Below, in pieces: positions 7,808-16,093 of a stretch of DNA of 42,372 bases; the stretch's first letter is position 1; every line of letters begins with the position of its first letter. The notes beneath the pieces are model-generated. The model was not told the origin of the DNA and searched no databases. It saw only the letters and a list, made by a program, of their open reading frames with translations. Source of the stretch: Cellulomonas sp. APG4 (GTDB lineage: Bacteria > Actinomycetota > Actinomycetes > Actinomycetales > Cellulomonadaceae). The position numbers were made by a program, and so were the translations under genes. The stretch covers positions 1-42,372 of the forward strand of contig NZ_JAACYI010000029.1 of assembly GCF_009996735.1 (NCBI RefSeq). The letters run 5' to 3'.

Positions 7808-9910
7808 TCAGGCTATGCGACGCGTGCGCCAGAGCAGGTGCACGAAGTACGGCGCCCCGATCAACGCGGTGACCAGGCCTGCGGGGATCTGTGCGGGCGC
7901 GATGACCGTGCGGCCCAGCGTGTCCGCGAGCCCCAGCAGGAGCGCACCCAGCAGGGCCGCGACGGGGATCACCCGCGCGTGCGACGAGCCCACGAGCGTG
8001 CGCGCGAGGTGCGGTGCGACGAGGCCCACGAAGCCGACCACGCCGACGGCCGAGACCGAGGCCGCGGTGAGCGCGGCCGCCACGGTCAGCAGGCCCAGCC
8101 GGGTGCGCTCGAGCGGCACGCCCAGCACGCGCGGCAGGTCGTCGTCGAGTGCGAGCACGTCGAGGTCCCGCCGCCACCGCACGAGCAGCACGGTGAGCAG
8201 CAGCGCGACCGCCACGGGCCACACCTGCGCCGCCGTGCGCCCGTAGGTCGAGCCCGAGAGCCAGGTCAGCACCATCGTCGTGTTCCACGGGCTCGAGACG
8301 ACCACGAGCAACGTGATGAGCGAGGTGCCCGCGGCGGAGACGCCGATGCCCACGAGGACGAGGCGCTCCGAGCTCAGCCCGCGTCGCGTCGCGAGGGCGT
8401 TGACCAGGGCGAACGTCGCGAGCGCGCCCACGACGGCGGCCCCGGCCGCGACCCACACCGAGGCTCCGGGCACCAGCACGACGGCGAGCACGGCGCCCAC
8501 CCCCGCCCCCGCGGTGATGCCCAGCAGGCCCGGTTCGGCGAGCGGGTTGCGCACCACGCCCTGCACGGTGGTGCCCGCGAGGCCGAGGGCGGCACCCGCG
8601 AGGAGCGCCGCGAGGACGCGCGGCACGCGCTGGTCGAGCACGAAGCTGACCTGCGTGCCGCTGGTGCCCCGCAGCCAGTTGGCGACGTCGCCGAGCAGCA
8701 GCATCCGGTCACCGAGGAGCAGCCCCGCGATGAGCGCACCCGTGACGAGCGCCGTCAGCGCGCCGACCACCAGCAGGTGACGGCCGCGCGTCACCGGTCG
8801 TGAGCCCACCGCCGCCGTCGTGCGCACCGGCCCGGAGCCGCGCATGCGGCGCGCGAGCCACACGACCAGCGCCGCGCCCAGCAACGTGGTCAGGACACCG
8901 GTGGGGATCATCACGCCCGTGCGGAGTGGGACGAGCAGGCGGATCAGCAGGTCCGCCGTGAGGACCACGACGCAGCCGACGAGGGATGCGAACGGCACGA
9001 GCAGCCGGTGCCGGTGCAGGCCCGGGACGCGGGCCGCGACGAGTCGCGCGATCACCGGGGCTGCGAGACCGACGAACCCGACCGGCCCCGCGATCGTCAC
9101 CGCGAGCGCGGCGAGGAGCACCGCGAGCAGCACGGTGACCAGCCGCGTGCGGCGCACGTGCATCCCGAGCACCGCGGCCGCGTCGTCCCCGAGCGCGAGC
9201 ACGTCCAGGCGCCGGGCCCACAGCACGAGGACGACGAGCGTGAGCAGCACCACGGGCGCCGCCTGCGTCACGCGCCCGGAGCCGGTCTGGACGATCGAGC
9301 CCTCACCCCACGCGAACATGCCTTGGGTCTCCTGCTCGAACAGGAGCATGAGCAGGTAGGTGAGCGACGACAGCGCGAGCATGGTGGCCGAACCCGCGAG
9401 CACGAGCCGGGCGGGGCCCTCCTGCCCGCCGCGCGAGATCGCGAGCACGAACCCGGACGCCGCCAGCCCGCCCACGAAGGCGAGCCCGCCGCTCACCGCG
9501 AACGGGAGGCTCAGCCCCAGCACACCCGCGAGCACCACCAGGAAGTACGCCCCCGCGTTGACGGCGAGCGTGTCGGGCGACGCGAGGGGGTTGCGCGCGA
9601 TCGACTGGAGCGCGGCACCGGACGCCCCGAGCGCCGCGCCCACGAGCAGTCCCGCGACCACGCGCGGCGCGCGCGACGCGACCAGCACGGCGAGCGCCTG
9701 GTCGTCGCGGTTGCCGAGCAGCAGGCCGAGCAGGTCGGACGCCCGCACGTCCGAGGTACCGACCGCGAGGTCGGCGAGGGCGACGACGACGACGGCGAGC
9801 GCGGCCGCGACCAGCACCGCGACGACCCGTGCCGGGCGCACGCGTGGCGCGACCGCGGCCGCCGGGGCTCCCCGGGCGGCCGCGGGCCGTGCGTCGACGT
9901 CGAGGCTCAC
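7808..9910 (-). CDS. Iron-siderophore ABC transporter permease, fused double domain (FhuB-like)
   Basis: This 700-residue membrane protein consists of two tandem FecCD-type permease domains. Each half carries the family blocks: RAPRVVAGLLVGAALGASGAALQS with ARNPLASPDTL in the first, and QRVPRVLAALLAGAALGLAGTTVQG with VRNPLAEPGLLG in the second, plus GFVGLAAPVIAR and GFVGLVAPHLAR near the end of each half. Most relatives are two separate proteins, while FhuB is fused like this one. The GTG start at 9910 overlaps the binding-protein stop as GTGA, which excludes the much longer upstream frame. It would form the complete membrane channel with the ATPase encoded by the first gene of the operon. 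Confidence 0.93.
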   Translation of the reverse strand: MSLDVDARPAAARGAPAAAVAPRVRPARVVAVLVAAALAVVVVALADLAVGTSDVRASDLLGLLLGNRDDQALAVLVASRAPRVVAGLLVGAALGASGAALQSIARNPLASPDTLAVNAGAYFLVVLAGVLGLSLPFAVSGGLAFVGGLAASGFVLAISRGGQEGPARLVLAGSATMLALSSLTYLLMLLFEQETQGMFAWGEGSIVQTGSGRVTQAAPVVLLTLVVLVLWARRLDVLALGDDAAAVLGMHVRRTRLVTVLLAVLLAALAVTIAGPVGFVGLAAPVIARLVAARVPGLHRHRLLVPFASLVGCVVVLTADLLIRLLVPLRTGVMIPTGVLTTLLGAALVVWLARRMRGSGPVRTTAAVGSRPVTRGRHLLVVGALTALVTGALIAGLLLGDRMLLLGDVANWLRGTSGTQVSFVLDQRVPRVLAALLAGAALGLAGTTVQGVVRNPLAEPGLLGITAGAGVGAVLAVVLVPGASVWVAAGAAVVGALATFALVNALATRRGLSSERLVLVGIGVSAAGTSLITLLVVVSSPWNTTMVLTWLSGSTYGRTAAQVWPVAVALLLTVLLVRWRRDLDVLALDDDLPRVLGVPLERTRLGLLTVAAALTAASVSAVGVVGFVGLVAPHLARTLVGSSHARVIPVAALLGALLLGLADTLGRTVIAPAQIPAGLVTALIGAPYFVHLLWRTRRIA

Positions 9911-10908
9911 GAGGTCAGGGCCTCCACGGCCGCCTCGACCCAGGCCTGGCCCGAGGCCGGGCCGCCGAACATCCAGATGCCGTCGGGCAGGCGGTGGGTC
10001 GCGTCCGCGGTCACGAACGGCAGCTGCTCCCACACGGCGTTGCCGGTGAGGCCGTCGACGAACGGGTCGCCGCCCGCGCCGTCGTTGGCGACGTACAGGA
10101 AGTGCGTGCCCTCGCCCAGCTGCGTGAGGCCCTCGACGTCGGTCGACGCGAGCCCGTAGTCGGGGTCGCCCTCGCCGGTCCACGCGTTCTCGAGGCCGAG
10201 CAGGCCCGCGAGCCCGCCCAGGTAGGAGCCCTCGGTGTACATGCGGATCGACACCGCGCCGTCGGCGAGCCAGCCGTCGGCCATCGCGTACGACGCGCCC
10301 TCGAGCCCCGCCTCCGCGAGGTCGGCCTTGGCCTGCTCGACCGTCGCGTCGAGGTCGGCGAGCGCCGCCTCGGCCGCGTCCTGCGTGCCGGTCGCCGTGG
10401 CGAGCACGTCGAGCGTGCGCTCCATGTGGCCGATCGGGTCGGAGGCGTCCGAGCCGCGCAGCGCGATGACGGGCACCTGCTCCTCGAGCTGGGCGATGAC
10501 CTCCTCGGGCAGATCCGTCGTCGCGACCACGAGGTCCGCGTCGAGGGCCGCGATCGCCTCGAGGCTCGGCTCGCCCCGCATGCCGACGTCGGGCACGGAC
10601 TCGTCGAGCGGGACCACGGTCGCCCAGGTGTTGTAGCCGGCGACGTCGGCCTGGCCCACGGGGGTCACGCCGAGGGTCAGCAGGTTCTCGGTGAGCCCCC
10701 ACTCGAGCGAGACGACGTCCGTCGCGGGAGCGTCGAGCGTGACCTCGCCGCGGTCGTCGGTCACGGTGACGGGACCCGCGTCCTCGGGCGCGGCGGTGGC
10801 CGGGTCCGACTCGGCCGCGGGGGCCTCGGTGGTGCCGCAGGCAGACAGCAGCAGGGCTGCGACGGCGCCGGTCACGACGGCGGCGGGAAGGGTGCGCAGG
10901 GTTCGCAT
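9907..10908 (-). CDS. Iron-siderophore ABC transporter substrate-binding lipoprotein
   Basis: This 333-residue lipoprotein has a signal peptide with a lipobox (LLLSACG, cysteine near residue 24) and a FepB/FecB-type binding fold. Family blocks include DRGEVTLDAPATDVVSLEW near residue 60, LEAIAALDADLVVATT in the middle, and a C-terminal helix region (SGQAWVEAAVEAL). It binds a ferric siderophore or heme-like ligand outside the membrane; the exact ligand is not visible. The ATG at 10908 follows a GAGGA ribosome site. The gap of 81 bases from the ATPase stop holds no strong signal. It overlaps the permease gene by four bases. Confidence 0.92.
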   Translation of the reverse strand: MRTLRTLPAAVVTGAVAALLLSACGTTEAPAAESDPATAAPEDAGPVTVTDDRGEVTLDAPATDVVSLEWGLTENLLTLGVTPVGQADVAGYNTWATVVPLDESVPDVGMRGEPSLEAIAALDADLVVATTDLPEEVIAQLEEQVPVIALRGSDASDPIGHMERTLDVLATATGTQDAAEAALADLDATVEQAKADLAEAGLEGASYAMADGWLADGAVSIRMYTEGSYLGGLAGLLGLENAWTGEGDPDYGLASTDVEGLTQLGEGTHFLYVANDGAGGDPFVDGLTGNAVWEQLPFVTADATHRLPDGIWMFGGPASGQAWVEAAVEALTS

Positions 10909-10989
10909 GGGTGTCCTCGGTGATGGGTGGAGACGGACGGCAGTGGGGCTGGGGCGCGCCGGCCGCGCGCGAGAGGGACGGTCAGGTGC

Positions 10990-11820
10990 TCACAGGGGTG
11001 CGAGCTCGGGCTCGGCGGGACGACGACGGCGCACGTGCCGGCCCACCGGGTGGGTGCGTACGACGCCGTCGTGCACCGTGACCTCGACGCGCAGGCCGTA
11101 GGTCGCCGTGAGTGCGTCCGCGGTGAGCACCTCGACGGCGGTGCCCGCACCGACCACCTCTCCCCGACTGAGGAGCACCACGTGGTCGGCGACGGCCGCG
11201 GCCTGGTCGAGGTCGTGCAGCACCACACCCACCGCGACGCCGTGCTCGTCGGCGAGGTCACGCACCAGGTCGAGGATCTCGACCTGGTAGCGCAGGTCGA
11301 GGTAGGTGGTGGGCTCGTCGAGCAGCAGCACGCGCGTGTCCTGCGCGAGACAGGTCGCGAGCCACACGCGTTGGCGCTCCCCGCCCGACAGCTCGTCGAC
11401 CGCCCGCTCCGCCATGGCGGCCACACCCGTGACCTCCATCGCCCACGCGATCGCCCGCGCACCGTCGGGGTCGTCCTGGCGCCAGCGGCCGCGGTACGGG
11501 TGGCGGCCGTAGCCGACCACCTCGCGCACGCTCACGCCCGACGGCGTGGGACGTGACTGCGAGAGCAGCGTCACGCGCCGCGCGAACTCCTTGGCGCTCA
11601 ACGCCGAGGCGTCCTGGTCATCGAGCCGCACGTCGCCGGCCTCCGCGCGGTGCAGGCGGGCGAGCGCCCGCAGCACGGTCGACTTGCCCGAGCCGTTGGG
11701 CCCGACGAGCGCGGTGACCCGGCCGGGCGCGAGTGCGACGTCGGCCCCGGGCACGACGACGGTCCCGTGGTACGCGAGGCGCAGTCCGTGGCCGCTGAGC
11801 GCGGCACCCGAGGTGGTCAC
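10990..11820 (-). CDS. Iron-siderophore ABC transporter ATP-binding protein
   Basis: This 276-residue ATPase is of the FecE/FepC type. It has Walker A GPNGSGKST near residue 40, a Q-loop segment with LLSQSRPTPSGVSVREVVGYGRHPY typical of siderophore importers (shown in part), signature LSGGERQRVW, Walker B VLLLDEPTTYLDL and the H-loop HDLDQA. It is the first gene of the importer operon, followed by binding protein, fused permease and SRPBCC protein. The GTG start at 11820 lies only about 8 bases after an iron-box/-10 element, and no ribosome site precedes it, so the mRNA is probably leaderless. Confidence 0.93.
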   Translation of the reverse strand: MTTSGAALSGHGLRLAYHGTVVVPGADVALAPGRVTALVGPNGSGKSTVLRALARLHRAEAGDVRLDDQDASALSAKEFARRVTLLSQSRPTPSGVSVREVVGYGRHPYRGRWRQDDPDGARAIAWAMEVTGVAAMAERAVDELSGGERQRVWLATCLAQDTRVLLLDEPTTYLDLRYQVEILDLVRDLADEHGVAVGVVLHDLDQAAAVADHVVLLSRGEVVGAGTAVEVLTADALTATYGLRVEVTVHDGVVRTHPVGRHVRRRRPAEPELAPL

Positions 11821-11827
11821 GGGCGCG

Positions 11828-11857
11828 AGGTTAGCCTCACCTAACTCGTGCTGTCAC
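11828..11857 (-). promoter_or_regulatory. Predicted leaderless promoter of the siderophore operon
   Basis: On the minus strand GTGACA (11857-11852) and TAACCT (11833-11828) are 18 bases apart. Transcription would begin about 7 bases beyond the -10, at or next to the GTG start codon at 11820. The absence of a ribosome site agrees with a leaderless transcript, which is common in actinobacteria. The iron box covers the spacer and the -10. Confidence 0.6.
11829..11844 (-). promoter_or_regulatory. Iron box (IdeR/DmdR/DtxR-type operator)
   Basis: The minus strand reads TTAGGTGAGGCTAACC, which differs at one position from the first 16 bases of the known iron-box consensus TTAGGTTAGGCTAACC. It overlaps the predicted -10 element of the siderophore operon. 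By family knowledge, iron-loaded IdeR/DtxR would bind here and block transcription when iron is sufficient. Confidence 0.88.
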
Positions 11858-11938
11858 CTCCGGTCCACCCCGCGGGCGCCGACCCGCACCCGCACCGCCG
11901 AGATCGGGCTTGGTGGGGCGGGGCTGAGGGTGCTGGGG

Positions 11939-13483
11939 TCAGGGACGGGTCGGGAGCTCGAGCTGCTCGAGGTCGCCGAGGGAGGCGGTACGGAGCACGC
12001 CGTCGTGATCCGTCACGCGGAGCTCGCCGTCAGCCCGGGCGACGTCGGCCACGAGCTCGGCCCGGTGCTCGCCGTGCGCCCACGCCACGTGCAGCACGGG
12101 GCCGTCGACGGCCCACGTGGCCGCGCCCCCGAACGCCGGGTGCCCCGCGCGCAGGCGCAACGCCGCGAGCTGGCGCCGTACGACGTCGCGCGACAGGGCC
12201 GCGTCCACCTCCGCCGGGGTGAAGTGGTGCCGGTTGATGTCGCGGCCCACGCCCGTGCGCTCGAGGAGCTCCATGTCGTTGCTCCCCGCGAGCAGGCCCA
12301 CGTAGTAGACCTGCGGGATCCCGGGCACGAAGAGCTGGATCAGACGCGCCAGCAGGTACCGGTCGTCGCGTGCGCCCAGAGCGTCGTAGAAGGTGCAGTT
12401 CACCTGGTAGAGGTCGAGGTTGCTCGCCGCTCCCCCGGTCGCGCGGCGGCTCTCGCCCCGGCTCTGCTCGTGGATCCACTCGACGAGGTGGTCGATCTCG
12501 GCGTCCTCGAGCAGCCCCGGCTCGCCGGCCGGGCCGCGTCCGGCGTCGACGATCCCGATGCCGTCGTGCGTGTCGAGCACCGTCACGGCGTTGGTGGGTC
12601 GCACGGAGAGCCACTGGGCGAGCGGTGCCAGGTCGCTCGCCGCGAAGGCGTGCAGCAGCAGCGGGGGCAGGGCGAAGTCGTAGACGTGGTCCACCGTGCG
12701 CGCGATCTCGATCTGCTGGCGGTAGTAGCCGTGGATCTCGAGCAGCACCTGCGCGCCGCGCTCGTGCGCGAGCTCGCGCACGCGGGCGACGGCGTCGGCG
12801 GCCTCGGGGATCATGAAGCAGCTCGTCCCGCGCACCTTGGCGACGTAGCCCACCGCGTCGAGCCGGACCATGCGCACCCCGGCCGTCGTCTGGGCGTCGA
12901 GCACGCGCGTGAGGTACTCCCACGCGAGCGGGCTGCGGATGTCCAGGTCCACCTGCTGCGGCGTGAACGTGGTCCACACGAGCCGCCGCTCGTCGCCCAG
13001 GGTCATCGCGGTGAACGGCAGGCCCGGCCGGGGGCGGTAGATCGCGGCCAGCTCCGCCTCGGTCGCGCCGTCGGGGAACACCGACCCGTAGGTGAGGAAC
13101 ATCTCGGCCCACCGCGACGCGCGCCCGTGCCGCACGACGTCGGCGAACGCCTCCGACGCGCTCGAGACGTGGTTCACGATGAGGTCGGCCATCACCACGT
13201 GGTCGCTCGCGAGCGCCGCGACGTCCTCCCAGGTGCCCAGACGGGGGTCGACCGTGGCGTGGTCGACGGGGTCGAAGCCCGCGTCCGCGCCGTCGTACGG
13301 CGTGAAGAAGGGCAGCACGTGCACGCCGTCGAACGCGCCCGCCAACGGGCCGCGAAGCAGCTCGGCGAGCGCCTCGACCGAGCCGCCCAGGCGGTCGGCG
13401 TAGGCGATCAGCTGCGGCCCCGTGGGCACGGCGGGCACCGTGCCTCCGCGCCGTCCTGCACCCTGCGGTGAGGTCCCGCTCAT
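11939..13483 (-). CDS. gtfA: Sucrose phosphorylase (GH13)
   Basis: This 514-residue cytoplasmic enzyme converts sucrose and phosphate to glucose 1-phosphate and fructose, saving one ATP per sucrose. It shows the GH13 subfamily 18 pattern: GPQLIAYADRLGG near residue 22, VLPFFTPYDGADAGFDP near 57, and GIPQVYYVGLLAG near the C-terminal third. The catalytic residues are visible: nucleophile D209 in MVRLDAVGY, acid/base E249 in LLEIHGYY, and D307 in LDTHDGIGI. Length fits the family (about 490-510). The ATG at 13483 has a GGGAGG ribosome site and lies one base after the stop of the upstream hydrolase gene. Related phosphorylases act on sucrose 6'-phosphate or glucosylglycerate, so the exact substrate should be regarded as probable, not proven. 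Confidence 0.92.
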   Translation of the reverse strand: MSGTSPQGAGRRGGTVPAVPTGPQLIAYADRLGGSVEALAELLRGPLAGAFDGVHVLPFFTPYDGADAGFDPVDHATVDPRLGTWEDVAALASDHVVMADLIVNHVSSASEAFADVVRHGRASRWAEMFLTYGSVFPDGATEAELAAIYRPRPGLPFTAMTLGDERRLVWTTFTPQQVDLDIRSPLAWEYLTRVLDAQTTAGVRMVRLDAVGYVAKVRGTSCFMIPEAADAVARVRELAHERGAQVLLEIHGYYRQQIEIARTVDHVYDFALPPLLLHAFAASDLAPLAQWLSVRPTNAVTVLDTHDGIGIVDAGRGPAGEPGLLEDAEIDHLVEWIHEQSRGESRRATGGAASNLDLYQVNCTFYDALGARDDRYLLARLIQLFVPGIPQVYYVGLLAGSNDMELLERTGVGRDINRHHFTPAEVDAALSRDVVRRQLAALRLRAGHPAFGGAATWAVDGPVLHVAWAHGEHRAELVADVARADGELRVTDHDGVLRTASLGDLEQLELPTRP

Positions 13484-13484
13484 G

Positions 13485-14294
13485 TCACACGCCTCCCTCG
13501 ACGTCCTCCGTCGGCCGCACGCGTGTCCCCGCGTGCCGGCACACCATCGCCACGGTCTCCCGGATCACCAGGTCGCGCGTGGGCACCGTGGACCAGCCGT
13601 GGTCCGCTCCGGGGACCACGGTGAGCTCCATCGCGTCGCCGTAGACCTCGCGGTACGCCTCGGCGTAGCGGACGGGCACGAAGTCCGCGTCGCCGTGCAG
13701 CACGCGCACCGGCCCGGAGTACCCGCGCGCCCGCCCGTACACGTCGAACCCCGGCGCCTCGGCGAACAGCGCAGGGCCGATGCGCCGTCCGTAGAAGTCG
13801 AACCAGCCCACGCGCTCGACGACGTCCGTGGGCTGGCCCTGGAGCCGCCCGGCCGTGATCTCGTCGACGAACACCGCGGCGACCGACCAGAACGTCAGCG
13901 AGCGCACGCGCTCCGGACGCTGCGCCGCGACCAGGCTCGCGACGACGGCGCCCATGCTGAGCCCGACGAGGTGCAGGTCGTGCGCGTCGACCGCGTCGAG
14001 CTCGGCGATCCTGTCGAGGAGCTCGACCGAGTCGCGCACGTCGCGCTCGACGGAGATGTCGGCGAAGTCGCCGTCGCTCTCACCCTGACCGGCACGGTCC
14101 ATCGCGACGACGGCGACGCCCCGGGCGTTCAGGGCCCGCGCGAGGTCGACGAACGACCCGGCCTCGGTGCGCGAACCGCCGAACCCGTGGTGCAGCACCG
14201 CCGTCGGGCACGGCCCGGCGACGCCGTCGGGCAGGTAGAGGCTGCCGCGCAGCACGTGCGGGCCTACCTCGAGGGCGAGCGGGCTCAGGTTCAT
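13485..14294 (-). CDS. Alpha/beta hydrolase
   Basis: This 269-residue protein has the alpha/beta-hydrolase fold: an oxyanion region LHHGFGGSRTEAG near residue 40, MDRAGQGESDG, the nucleophile elbow GLSMGA with serine near residue 118, an acid-strand segment VRVLHGDADFVPV and the catalytic histidine in GADHGW near residue 240. It has no signal peptide, so it acts in the cytoplasm on an ester or amide. The ATG overlaps the stop of the CocE-like gene by four bases (ATGA), and its own stop is one base from the sucrose phosphorylase ATG, so these three genes are translationally linked. The substrate is unknown; an acyl group on a sugar is my inference from context. Confidence 0.9.
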   Translation of the reverse strand: MNLSPLALEVGPHVLRGSLYLPDGVAGPCPTAVLHHGFGGSRTEAGSFVDLARALNARGVAVVAMDRAGQGESDGDFADISVERDVRDSVELLDRIAELDAVDAHDLHLVGLSMGAVVASLVAAQRPERVRSLTFWSVAAVFVDEITAGRLQGQPTDVVERVGWFDFYGRRIGPALFAEAPGFDVYGRARGYSGPVRVLHGDADFVPVRYAEAYREVYGDAMELTVVPGADHGWSTVPTRDLVIRETVAMVCRHAGTRVRPTEDVEGGV

Positions 14295-16012
14295 CGGGTC
14301 TCCTCGACGTCCAGGACCGGCAGCGTGAGGTACGACGCCGCGTCGTGGTCCACGTGCACCCGCTGGTGCGCCACGACGTGCTCGGCCCGCGGGGTGTGCG
14401 CCCACGTGCCGCCAGTGCCGGGGTTCACGTCGAACCGCGGGTGGTTGGAGCTCGCGACGTCGACGCGCAGCCGATGGCCGGCCGCGAAGCGCTGGGCGGT
14501 GGGGCCCACCTCGATCTCGAGGCGGTGCGCGACGTCCGGCTCGAGCAGCGTCTCGTGCGTGTCGGAGGTCGCGAAGCGGGCGCGCACCACGCCGTCGACG
14601 ACGTTGAGCGCCCGCCCGTCGGGATGCACGTCGACGAGCGTCGCGCACCAGTCGGCGTCCCGCGCCGACGTGCTCGCGACGAGGCTGAGCCGCACGACGC
14701 CGACGACGTCCAGGTCGGCCTCGAGCGGTGCGGTCTCGAAGCGCACGACGTCGGGCCGCGCGTCCTTGGCGCGCTGGTCCCACGAGCCGGTGCCGTACGC
14801 GGCCTCGCCGCGCAGGAACAGGTTGGGGCCGCCGAGGGTCGGGACGGGGTCGGACGGGTCGTGCACGTAGGTGACCGGTGGTGCGCCGACGGCGGGTGGC
14901 TCGACGGCCAACGTGCCGTCGCCGTGCAGGAAGTACGTGCGGTCGCGGCTCTCGGGCGGCGGCCACGCGCGGGTACCGATCCACCGGCCCGCGCCCATGA
15001 GGAAGAGGCGGACCGGCGGGTCCGCGGGCGGGTCCGTCGGCTCGTCCCGCACCCATCCCGCGAGGGCGTCGAGCATCTCGGCCTCGAGCCCCAGGCCCAG
15101 GGCGTCGGCCTCGAGGCCGTGGTGCACCTCGCCGAGCGAGGCGAGCCCCGGCCCGTGCCCCCACGGCCCGACGACGAGGCGTGACGCCGGGTGCCGGGAC
15201 CGCTCGAACTGGGCCAGGGTGCCGCGCACGAAGATGTCGTGCCAGCCGCCCACGTAGAACGACGGGAGCGGGTCGCGCACCGGCAGCGCGCGTGCCGCCC
15301 ACCAGTCGTCGCGCGCGGGGTGGTCGACCCAGGCACGCCAGCTCGGCAGGCCGACGTCGAGCACGGCCGTCGGCAGGTCGGCAGGTCCGTCCCCCGCGAC
15401 GATCGTGTCGAAGTCCGCCATCGCACGACGCCACCGCGCGAGGCCGGCGTCGTCGGCCTCGCCGCGCGCCGCGGCCCGCGCGAGCCCGCCGCCCGCCTGC
15501 GCGAGCGCCCACCCGAGGCCCGAGCCGAGCAGCAGCGCACCGTCCTGGTGCACCACGTCGTACGGGTCTCCCGGGCACACCCCGAGCCCCATCGCGCGCA
15601 GGGCCGGTGGCCGCTCGCCGGCCGCGAAGAGCTGGGTCTGGGCGAGGTACGAGCGGCCGTACGTCACCACGTCCCCGCTCGACCACGGCTGGGCCGCGCA
15701 CCACGAGATGACGTCCGCGCCGTCGGCTGCGTCGTCGCGCCACGGCTCGAACCCGCCGGCGGACGCGCCCGTGCCGCGGTGGCTCACGCGCACGAGGGCG
15801 AGCCCGCGTCGCAGCACCCCCCACGGGTCGACGTCGAACCGGGTGCCCTCGAGCGGGTACGGCGAGCGCATGAGCAGCACGGGGGCCGGGGCGCCGTCGG
15901 CGGGACGCGTGACGACGGCGCGCAGCACGGTGCCGTCCCGCAGCGGGACCGGGACGTCGTGCTCGGTGAGGCTGCGCAGCGCCGTGCTGGCGGGCTGTGC
16001 CGGTGCGGTCAT
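14291..16012 (-). CDS. CocE/NonD family (S15) hydrolase
   Basis: This 573-residue protein belongs to the X-Pro dipeptidyl-peptidase/cocaine-esterase (S15) family. The N-terminal hydrolase domain contains VPLRDGTVLRAVVTRPADG, LLMRSPYP, RVSHRGTGASAGG and the nucleophile elbow TYGRSYLAQTQL with serine at residue 121. The elbow lacks the usual glycine two positions after Tyr (GRSYLA instead of GxSYxG). The C-terminal jelly-roll domain follows from about residue 330 and includes LEIEVGPTAQRFAAGHRLRVDVASSNHPRFDVNP in pieces. Members hydrolyse acyl esters or X-Pro peptides. No signal peptide is present. ATG at 16012 has a GGAAGG site. Linked tightly to the downstream hydrolase and sucrose phosphorylase genes. 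Confidence 0.9.
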   Translation of the reverse strand: MTAPAQPASTALRSLTEHDVPVPLRDGTVLRAVVTRPADGAPAPVLLMRSPYPLEGTRFDVDPWGVLRRGLALVRVSHRGTGASAGGFEPWRDDAADGADVISWCAAQPWSSGDVVTYGRSYLAQTQLFAAGERPPALRAMGLGVCPGDPYDVVHQDGALLLGSGLGWALAQAGGGLARAAARGEADDAGLARWRRAMADFDTIVAGDGPADLPTAVLDVGLPSWRAWVDHPARDDWWAARALPVRDPLPSFYVGGWHDIFVRGTLAQFERSRHPASRLVVGPWGHGPGLASLGEVHHGLEADALGLGLEAEMLDALAGWVRDEPTDPPADPPVRLFLMGAGRWIGTRAWPPPESRDRTYFLHGDGTLAVEPPAVGAPPVTYVHDPSDPVPTLGGPNLFLRGEAAYGTGSWDQRAKDARPDVVRFETAPLEADLDVVGVVRLSLVASTSARDADWCATLVDVHPDGRALNVVDGVVRARFATSDTHETLLEPDVAHRLEIEVGPTAQRFAAGHRLRVDVASSNHPRFDVNPGTGGTWAHTPRAEHVVAHQRVHVDHDAASYLTLPVLDVEETR

Positions 16013-16093
16013 GGGTCGCCTTCCGTGCGGGTGCGAGGTCAGGGGCGGGTCGTCACGCGTCGGGGCCGGGCGCGGCGCGTGGCCCGGGCGGGC

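Noticed and set aside
9911-10702. N-terminal extension of the siderophore permease frame to 10702
   Set aside because: It overlaps the whole binding-protein gene in another frame and is Arg/Gly-rich. The GTG at 9910 with a GTGA overlap gives a normal permease.
13422-14870. 482-codon plus-strand frame over the hydrolase genes
   Set aside because: It crosses two genes on the other strand, is His/Arg/Val-rich and has no domain or ribosome site.
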